Of a stretch of DNA of 64,000 bases, positions 58,256-64,000 are shown piece by piece (position 1 is the stretch's first letter; every line of letters starts with the position of its first letter). This DNA comes from Gimesia fumaroli (GTDB lineage: Bacteria; Planctomycetota; Planctomycetia; Planctomycetales; Planctomycetaceae), in the NCBI RefSeq assembly GCF_007754425.1, contig NZ_CP037452.1, forward strand, positions 5,121,164 to 5,185,163, written 5' to 3'. A model generated the notes under the pieces. The model made no database searches. It saw nothing but the letters and a program-made list of their open reading frames with translations, and was not told where the DNA came from. Made by a program: the position numbers and the translations under genes.

Positions 58256-60361
58256 TCAACGTTCTGTCGAAGATTCCTGGACGTGTCGGAATTGATTGAA
58301 ACGCGTGTACTCCCAATGCCGATAGAGGGCCGATTTCTTCAACAGATTCGACTGACTGTCAACTGCTTCAACTTTTCCTTCGTGAATCAATACGACCTGA
58401 TCCACGCGTCGGAGCGTGTTGATCCGAGAAGGAATAATGAGAACGGTGCGATTCTGAAAAATTCGCGTGTAGGCATCTTCCAAAAGTGTTTTGGTATCGT
58501 CGTCGAGCGTGTCTTCGGGTTCTTCAATGATCATCAATGCCGGTTTTCGCAAAAGAGCCCGTGCCAGGCCTAAGCGAAAGCATTCGCCTGCAGTTAACTC
58601 TTCACCATGCTGCCCCAGCGCGGTTTCATAACCTTGTGGCAGATTCTGAATAAACTGATGCGCGTGTGCCTCTTTTGAAGCAGCGATAATTTCCTGCAGT
58701 GAATAACGTTCATCGCCGCAACGGATATTCTCTTTGACGGTTCCCGTTAAACAGGGGTCATTTCCGCTGACATAGATGGCTTCCGCTCTAAGGGATTCCA
58801 AGGTGACCCAGGCAGTGTCTTCGCCGTCGATTAAGACCCGTCCCGATTTCGGTTCGATAAATCGGGGAACAAGATAACTGACTGCCCGCGGTGCCAACGC
58901 TTCCAATGAGACGAGTGCCGTGCTGGTTCCTGCTGGAATTTTCAAATCAAAACCGTTCAGGATTTTCGGACTATTGGCTGACTGAGTATAGCTGACATTT
59001 TCGAACTGGAGCGATTGCGACAAGGGTTCCTGAAACTTGGCACCAACGGCCTGACTGACTTCCGGAATCTGATTCAGATAGCGATAGATGGAACTGGCGG
59101 CAATACTGGCATCATTGCGAAGATGCATCAGTTGATACATTCCGTTAACAGGCAGATAGAAGAAAGCAAAAATCCCGACGATTAAAATTGCCGCCGAGAG
59201 CGGCAGGCTATCCGGGTTGACCAACACCTTATAACCAACCAGAAACAAGACCAGACAGGAACAGAAGACCGCCAGACCGCGAGCAATTCGATGCCCCCAA
59301 CCTTCTACGCGTTTTAAGTTATCCAGATTCTCCGTGTATTTATCGAGATGCTTCTGGAACTGTTCATGCTCGGCGGTTTCCATGCCATACCCGCGAACCA
59401 GCCGCGTGCTACGCAAATTTTCTGCGAGCAGAGAGAGTTCGGTTTCAATATTCACCAGCGTTTTCGCGTGTTGAAGTTCATATTCTTTTCGATGCTGCAG
59501 CAAAAAGTACCAGGCCGCCGCCAGGGGAATCAGACACTGTAACGTCAGTCTCCAGTCGATTGAGATCGCAAACAGCAACATGATGATCAGTGCCAGTGGA
59601 TGACGTGCGAGTTGATAGACCCACTCGAAGACACCATTCTGAACCGTTCCGACATCCTTAATGAATAAGTGAAACGCCTGCTCTGTTTCTTTGCCCGACA
59701 GATCGCCCGGCCCCATGCGCAGCGCTTGTCGATGAATCATATTGCGCAAGGTCATGGACACGTGATGCGAAATTTTCAGACTGCGCTGTCGTAATCTCCA
59801 ACGGATCAGGACCCGGATACTGGCGAGAACTAATGCTGTCAGGATCAGTGCGAATAACGCCTTCTGATTTTCATGTAGAATGGGAAAGCGCTGATAAAGC
59901 TGTGGCATGATTCCCATCTGATATTTTGAATGTAACCACCAGACAGAGGGTAGAATTCCCGTATCGGTCAATATCATCAACTTGGAAACGACAGGCGCCG
60001 GTTCTGCTGGCGGCTCCGGCTCGGCTGGTTTCTCAGCCGGCGCTTCCTGCTTTTTTTCTGCTTCCGCCTCTGCAGGTGGGGGCGCTGGTTGTTCTGTCGG
60101 TTCTTCCGCGGGCGGATTCACCAGCGCGGGTTCGTTTCTAATTTCCTGGAGCAGTTGAACATTCTGCTCACCTCGGACTGTGATCCTGCCACGATGATTG
60201 AGTAAGTCAACAATCAGAAACAAGTCGACCAGCAAACAGGCCAGTAGCAGTCCATTGAACAAAGACCAGAACAAGACGGATCTGGCGGAACCCCGAAAGA
60301 ATTCCCGCGCAGGAAACGCGCGGTGGAATGCGTTGGGCTGACGATTTGACACAGGATCCAC
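58256..60361 (-). CDS. ABC exporter-like membrane protein with degenerate ATPase domain
   Basis: The protein has 701 residues and starts at GTG 60361. Unlike usual exporters, a Pro/Ala/Glu-rich linker (PAEEPTEQPAPPPAEAEAEK and on) separates the first helix from the rest; the membrane part shows VLFWSLFNGLLLACLLVDLF and further helices. The nucleotide-binding domain keeps the fold but not the chemistry: Walker A reads ALVSLEALAPRAVSYL (near 474, no Gly-Lys-Ser/Thr), the signature is LTAGECFRLGLARAL, Walker B is LMIIEEPEDTLDD (near 609) and the H-loop is IPSRINTLRR (near 642, no His). ATP hydrolysis is therefore unlikely. It may act as a pseudo-ATPase, a dimer partner, or a regulated channel. 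It is followed 17 bases later by an HD hydrolase. Confidence 0.85.
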   Translation of the reverse strand: MDPVSNRQPNAFHRAFPAREFFRGSARSVLFWSLFNGLLLACLLVDLFLIVDLLNHRGRITVRGEQNVQLLQEIRNEPALVNPPAEEPTEQPAPPPAEAEAEKKQEAPAEKPAEPEPPAEPAPVVSKLMILTDTGILPSVWWLHSKYQMGIMPQLYQRFPILHENQKALFALILTALVLASIRVLIRWRLRQRSLKISHHVSMTLRNMIHRQALRMGPGDLSGKETEQAFHLFIKDVGTVQNGVFEWVYQLARHPLALIIMLLFAISIDWRLTLQCLIPLAAAWYFLLQHRKEYELQHAKTLVNIETELSLLAENLRSTRLVRGYGMETAEHEQFQKHLDKYTENLDNLKRVEGWGHRIARGLAVFCSCLVLFLVGYKVLVNPDSLPLSAAILIVGIFAFFYLPVNGMYQLMHLRNDASIAASSIYRYLNQIPEVSQAVGAKFQEPLSQSLQFENVSYTQSANSPKILNGFDLKIPAGTSTALVSLEALAPRAVSYLVPRFIEPKSGRVLIDGEDTAWVTLESLRAEAIYVSGNDPCLTGTVKENIRCGDERYSLQEIIAASKEAHAHQFIQNLPQGYETALGQHGEELTAGECFRLGLARALLRKPALMIIEEPEDTLDDDTKTLLEDAYTRIFQNRTVLIIPSRINTLRRVDQVVLIHEGKVEAVDSQSNLLKKSALYRHWEYTRFNQFRHVQESSTER

Positions 60362-60408
60362 CGAATCTGTTTTTAAATTATTGAGAAACGAAGACTGCTT
60401 CCCATGCG

Positions 60409-61335
60409 TCAGGCAAGGTCACGGTCTTCAAAAAGGATAAAGGCAACCAGAATGGCGATTCCGGAGTAAAGCAGGCAGCTTAAAGCGGAATGGCCGAGAT
60501 AAACTGGTGGAACCACTGTTCCCGTTGCGACTGCGGGTGACATATTAAAGTTATCCAGGTTGGGCAGAATTGTGGCGATCAATTGCCCCGTAAATTTCAC
60601 AAACTCCAGACCTTCTGCTTTCGCCTGAACCAGATTTGGTGTCAGGTGACCGATGATGTAGACACCAAAGCAAATAATCATGTTTACCATCATCGGCAAT
60701 CGTGTTGAAATGGCGACACTGATTGCGGCTAAAATGGCGACTTCCATATAGATCAACAGAATTCCCGGCAGGATCAGCCAGACGGCGGCCATTTTTTCTG
60801 CATGGCTGGGAACTTCTTTCGAGGCTTCCCGTGCATCATAGCCAACCTTGAAATAGACCAGTAACAGGAAGGTAATCACCAGCGGCAACATCAGCCAGAT
60901 GACCGCCTTCAGAATGCCCAGATATTTGCCCACGATAAACTGACGCCGATTGATCGGTTTGGACAACAAAGTCATTGCCGTCTTGCCTTCAATTTCATCG
61001 GCAACACTGGTACTGGCCGACCAGACTGCCAGCAACAGACTACAAATCAAAATTGTTGCCAGACCGCAGTCCATTAACATTTTGACATCGTCGCCCATGG
61101 AAAAGAACGGAAGAAACGTATTTAATAACAACAGGATCAACCCCATTGCCATCAGAAGCAGAAAGACCGGCTGGCGAATGGCTTCTTTTGTAGTCGCTCG
61201 GGCGATCACCCCTGCCTGCGTTGAGGCACTGACACCAAACAAAAGAATCAGGTAGACCAAAACTCCGGCACCGGTAATCCACCATTGCACAGTCAGGTCC
61301 GCGTTTTCAGCAGAAAAAACCAACAGGCTTTCCAT
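60409..61335 (-). CDS. ABC-2 type transporter permease
   Basis: The protein has 308 residues with about six to seven membrane helices. SASTSVADEIEGKTAMTLLS and KPINRRQFIVGKYLG are the conserved connecting-helix region of ABC-2 permeases, after the second membrane segment. The C-terminal half has ILLIYMEVAILAAISVAIST and ends in VAFILFEDRDLA. Such permeases work with a separate cytosolic ATPase, but neither neighbour encodes an intact one. The gene is 47 bases before the degenerate ABC gene. Function could be export of a lipid, peptide or other substrate. Confidence 0.8.
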   Translation of the reverse strand: MESLLVFSAENADLTVQWWITGAGVLVYLILLFGVSASTQAGVIARATTKEAIRQPVFLLLMAMGLILLLLNTFLPFFSMGDDVKMLMDCGLATILICSLLLAVWSASTSVADEIEGKTAMTLLSKPINRRQFIVGKYLGILKAVIWLMLPLVITFLLLVYFKVGYDAREASKEVPSHAEKMAAVWLILPGILLIYMEVAILAAISVAISTRLPMMVNMIICFGVYIIGHLTPNLVQAKAEGLEFVKFTGQLIATILPNLDNFNMSPAVATGTVVPPVYLGHSALSCLLYSGIAILVAFILFEDRDLA

Positions 61336-61658
61336 CGTTCATTCACCAATCAAATAACAAAACTATATGAATAGAGAAAATTAAATTCTTGCTCATCCTC
61401 GGGCGATTCCAGGCGCAGAGTCAGACCTGCCTCTTACGAATCTAAGTGCCTCGAACGTTGGTTTTATTTCTGAAATTATGCGGAGTTCAGGATTTTAAAC
61501 CAACTTTGATCAAGCAAACGCTACTTTACCGAGAAACGGTGGTCAAAGTAAAGAAAGCAAGGCACTCCGGTCACCGTTTTCCCTAATCTGGGATGAACGT
61601 TCGCTATAACTTGCCAAATTGGTTCCATGCCAACCTGAACCTGCTCAACTGCATAGGG
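61336..61658. other. Gene-free stretch upstream of the ABC operon
   Basis: About 320 bases lie before the ABC-2 permease start and behind the acylphosphatase stop. The operon promoter should be here. No strong -35/-10 pair, terminator or coding frame was recognised. Confidence 0.4.
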
Positions 61659-61970
61659 TTAGCGTTTGATCTCGAACTGGGAACAGCTGGGGTCGGGCGA
61701 AGATTTCTGAATCGATACATCTGTTACATTTGTTGCAAACATCAGCATCATGTCGTCGAAAAACTGATCGAGAATCGACTTACTGCCGGCCTGGGCCACC
61801 AGTTCGACAGTTCCATCCGACAAATTCTTTACATAACCGGCGATGGGATACTGGCTGGCAAGCTTGGAAGTACGATAGCGAAAACCAACCCCCTGAACGC
61901 GCCCCTGAAAAATGGCGCGCAGACAAACTGCTTCAGCCGATGAATCAGGTTGCTGAGAACCAGCACACAT
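61659..61970 (-). CDS. acyP: Acylphosphatase
   Basis: The protein has 103 residues, with about 15 extra residues at the N-terminus compared with typical members. It hydrolyses acyl phosphates such as acetyl phosphate or 1,3-bisphosphoglycerate. The motif FQGRVQGVGFRYRTSKLA contains the phosphate-binding loop with Arg31, and GYVKNLSDGTVELVAQ holds the catalytic Asn49. The fold ends in CSQFEIKR. A GAG-type site precedes ATG 61970. It follows csrA by about 100 bases on the same strand. Confidence 0.9.
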   Translation of the reverse strand: MCAGSQQPDSSAEAVCLRAIFQGRVQGVGFRYRTSKLASQYPIAGYVKNLSDGTVELVAQAGSKSILDQFFDDMMLMFATNVTDVSIQKSSPDPSCSQFEIKR

Positions 61971-62073
61971 GGGCTCTACTCATATTCGAGAAACAGGAAA
62001 TGATTAATGCCACTTTGATCGACGATCAAGAAAGACTTGCGTCTTGAGAAGGGAAGCTTACAAGCAGTTCACT

Positions 62074-62277
62074 CTAATGAGAAGTCGTCTCTTTCGGGAG
62101 CTGCTCAATCTCAGGCAACTCGGAAAAGTCGATACACAACTCTTCGCGAACAATACTCATGCTTCGTGGGGCATCAATGCCCAGTCGGACGGAATTAGGT
62201 CCAATGCGAACGATTGTCAGAGTTACATCATCGCCAATCCGAATTCGCTCACCGGGCTTACGTGATAATACAAGCAT
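62074..62277 (-). CDS. csrA: Carbon storage regulator CsrA
   Basis: The protein has 67 residues, the normal size. MLVLSRKPGERIRIGDDVTL, then TIVRIGPNSVRLGIDAPRSM and SIVREELCIDF match CsrA along its whole length, with the RNA-binding Arg in the first strand and the terminal VREEL region. CsrA binds GGA in hairpin loops of mRNA and controls translation. Planctomycete CsrA likely controls metabolism and motility as in other bacteria, but targets here are not known. It lies upstream of acyP on one strand. Confidence 0.97.
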   Translation of the reverse strand: MLVLSRKPGERIRIGDDVTLTIVRIGPNSVRLGIDAPRSMSIVREELCIDFSELPEIEQLPKETTSH

Positions 62278-63020
62278 TTCTTTTCGAATCCTTCGTTTTC
62301 TGTTCCCTCATACTTCCCTGTAACCTTCTTTCAAAGGTTGAAGCAAATTGCAGGATGAGGGTCATTCAAGAGTACTCATCTCACCAGTCTGTTGAAAACA
62401 ACCTGTGTATTTCCGCAAACTGCCATCACTACGATGTCGACATCAGTATGATAACACCTTCTCGCCAAACGTGTCTACCCCAGACCTGAAAATATCAAAC
62501 CAACCGTCAAAAACGTCAAAGTCAGCCCCTATCCTACCCACAAAACCCATATACATGCACAAAAAACAGGCAAGCCGCCAACTGCACAAAAACAAGGCAG
62601 CCCATCAGCAGTTTTTGGCCGCAATTAGAGGCATCGCGAGGAATATCTGGCTAGAACCAGTCTCGATACTCGAAGCAGAGCAGCGGTTTCCAGTATACCG
62701 GAAGCCAACCAGAGGGCCGAACACAGGGATGAAATTTCATTTTCTACACACAGCGGCAATTGTTTTACATCGCTCAAGTATGACCATCAGGATTTGATTT
62801 TCAGCGAGATCAAAAAAGAAGCTTGAAAACCGACGGGCAAGCGCTTGACGATTTCGATCCTGATCGTCAGTCTTTAGCAACAGTGTTAATTAATGGGCGA
62901 GGCTCAAAGACAATAACACGCAATCAACACAATCACAGGGCCGAAAAGGTCCGAAGCACGTTACAGAAAACCCGAACTCGGGCTCACACAGAATTTCTGC
63001 CTCAACAGCAGGGGAACATC
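62278..63020. other. Gene-free stretch between csrA and the Gfo/Idh/MocA gene
   Basis: This is 743 bases, A-rich and without a plausible gene; an open frame of 130 codons at 62405-62797 on the plus strand lacks a ribosome binding site and a recognisable product. Divergent promoters for csrA and the oxidoreductase gene must lie here but no clear motif was found. Confidence 0.45.
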
Positions 63021-64000
63021 ATGATTCGTATTGGGATTATCGGTATTGGTTTTATGGGAATGGCTCATTTTGAAGGAGCCAAAAAACTCAAGGGAGCCAA
63101 GGTCACAGCCATTTCCACTCGTGACACCAAGAAGCTGTCGGGCGACTGGAGCAGCATTGAAGGAAATTTTGGTCCGCGCGGAGGCCAGGAAGACCTCTCC
63201 AAAGTCAAGCAATATAGCGACTACCACGACTTGCTGGCTGACCCGGATATTGATCTGGTGGACATCTGCCTGCCGACCCAAATGCACGAACAGGTGGCTC
63301 TCGATTCCATCAAGGCAGGCAAGCACACTCTGGTCGAAAAGCCGATTGCCATCGACCTGAAAGCCGCCAACAAAATGGTGAAGGCCGCGGAAAAGGCAGG
63401 AGTTCAGTTTATGGTGGCTCAGGTACTCCCCTTTTTCCCGGAATTTCAGTTTGCTGTAGAATGTGTGCAGAGTAATAAATATGGAAAGCTCCTGGCCGCC
63501 CATTTCCGTCGTGTCATGGCGCCTCCCAAATGGTCTGAAAACATCGAAGACTTCCAGAAACTGGGGGGCTGGGGAATCGACCTTCACATCCACGATAACC
63601 ATTTAATCAGTCTGATGTGTGGTGTGCCTCGAAAAGTAACCTCGCGCGGAATCGAAAATAAAGGCTACATTAATCATGTTCATACGGTCTACGACTTTGA
63701 AGACCCGAATCTGGCGGTTAGCTGTGTAAGCGGTGGCATCGCAACGCGGGGACTGGAATTTGCGCATGGTTACGAACTTTACTTTGAAGATGCAACCGTG
63801 CTGTTCGGTGCCGGCACAATGGGAGTAGGCAAGAATAAAGAATGGGTCGTCAGCCAGCCTTTGACTTTGATTACGAAAAAAGGCCAGCTGAAACACCCCA
63901 AACTCAAGGGAGGCGATGCCTGGTGTGCCGCATTTACCCTTGAGCTGCAGGCGGCAGTCAACGCCCTGGAATCGGGAGTCGAACCAGAGGCACTTTCAGG
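63021..64000 (+). CDS. Gfo/Idh/MocA family oxidoreductase, N-terminal part (cut by window edge)
   Basis: The first 326 residues are seen; the gene runs off the right edge. GGGGAACATC precedes ATG 63021, a good ribosome binding site. The Rossmann motif RIGIIGIGFMGMAHFEGAKK, DLVDICLPTQMHEQVAL and the catalytic-lysine motif TLVEKPIAIDLKAANKM identify the family. The C-terminal sheet domain includes GGWGIDLHIHDNHLISLMCG with the HDNH-type motif. These enzymes oxidise or reduce sugars and inositols with NAD(P); planctomycetes have many, often for polysaccharide-derived sugars. The substrate is unknown. Confidence 0.92.
   Translation, partial: MIRIGIIGIGFMGMAHFEGAKKLKGAKVTAISTRDTKKLSGDWSSIEGNFGPRGGQEDLSKVKQYSDYHDLLADPDIDLVDICLPTQMHEQVALDSIKAGKHTLVEKPIAIDLKAANKMVKAAEKAGVQFMVAQVLPFFPEFQFAVECVQSNKYGKLLAAHFRRVMAPPKWSENIEDFQKLGGWGIDLHIHDNHLISLMCGVPRKVTSRGIENKGYINHVHTVYDFEDPNLAVSCVSGGIATRGLEFAHGYELYFEDATVLFGAGTMGVGKNKEWVVSQPLTLITKKGQLKHPKLKGGDAWCAAFTLELQAAVNALESGVEPEALS

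Noticed and set aside
58239-58316. N-terminal extension of the HD hydrolase
   Set aside because: It would overlap the ABC gene by 61 bases and adds no recognisable sequence; ATG 58238 fits the 17-base spacing.
62405-62797. Open frame of 130 codons between csrA and the oxidoreductase gene
   Set aside because: It has no ribosome binding site, an odd amino-acid composition and no recognisable domain.

Overview
The window looks like a piece of a Planctomycetota chromosome, most probably a Gimesia (formerly Planctomyces maris)-type marine planctomycete. This is an inference from gene content, not a database match. The pointers are three formylglycine-type sulfatases, a 4,435-residue secreted protein with a planctomycete-style N-terminal sorting motif (an LEPR-XLL variant), the paired TIGR03545/TIGR03546 proteins, DUF3467, DUF2203 and DUF3124 proteins, a BBP2-type porin, a PQQ-propeller protein and moderate base composition. 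No rRNA, tRNA, CRISPR array, insertion sequence or prophage could be recognised.

Layout. 1-1.35 kb: the 5' end of sucA (2-oxoglutarate dehydrogenase E1) and a DUF3467 gene. 1.7-15.0 kb: one 13.3-kb gene for a giant surface or secreted protein. It carries EF-hand-like motifs, VCBS/cadherin-like domains, two tandem arrays of a nearly invariant 103-residue repeat (ten and five copies), and a C-terminal PPC, cohesin-like, dockerin and matrixin-like protease tail. 15.9-25.5 kb: envelope and transport genes, namely a porin, a CDF metal transporter, a degenerate M24 peptidase-like protein, the TIGR03545/03546 pair, and an operon of a HEAT-like secreted protein, a PQQ propeller and the fluoride channel crcB. 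25.8-31 kb: trpD, DUF2203, an unusual sulfatase and a prolyl oligopeptidase. 31.2-42 kb: information-processing and housekeeping genes (a DEAD-box helicase with a structured leader, a coiled-coil membrane protein, polA, coaE, rho, ribH, nusB). 42-46.5 kb: an extended SDR reductase, an RND/MMPL exporter and a PilZ protein. 46.5-57.5 kb: a proline/glutamine-rich anchored protein, endonuclease IV, two convergent sulfatases, a GT2 glycosyltransferase overlapping a methyltransferase, a PMT-type glycosyltransferase and a DUF3124 protein. 57.6-62.3 kb: an ABC-2 permease, an ABC exporter with a broken ATPase site and an HD hydrolase in one operon, then acylphosphatase and csrA. 63.0 kb to the end: a truncated Gfo/Idh/MocA oxidoreductase.

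How the genes fit together. The right-strand run polA-coaE-rho-ribH-nusB is core metabolism and transcription. Much of the rest serves the cell envelope and degradation of sulfated polysaccharides. The most unusual items are (i) the giant protein with DNA-level homogenised repeat arrays that share a block-sized duplication, (ii) an exporter that keeps the ABC fold but has lost the Walker A, signature and H-loop residues, (iii) a sulfatase with changes at three normally conserved active-site positions, and (iv) an M24-fold protein without its metal ligands. No wholly new multi-gene system could be shown from sequence alone. The 57.6-61.3 kb operon is the best candidate for an undescribed assembly.
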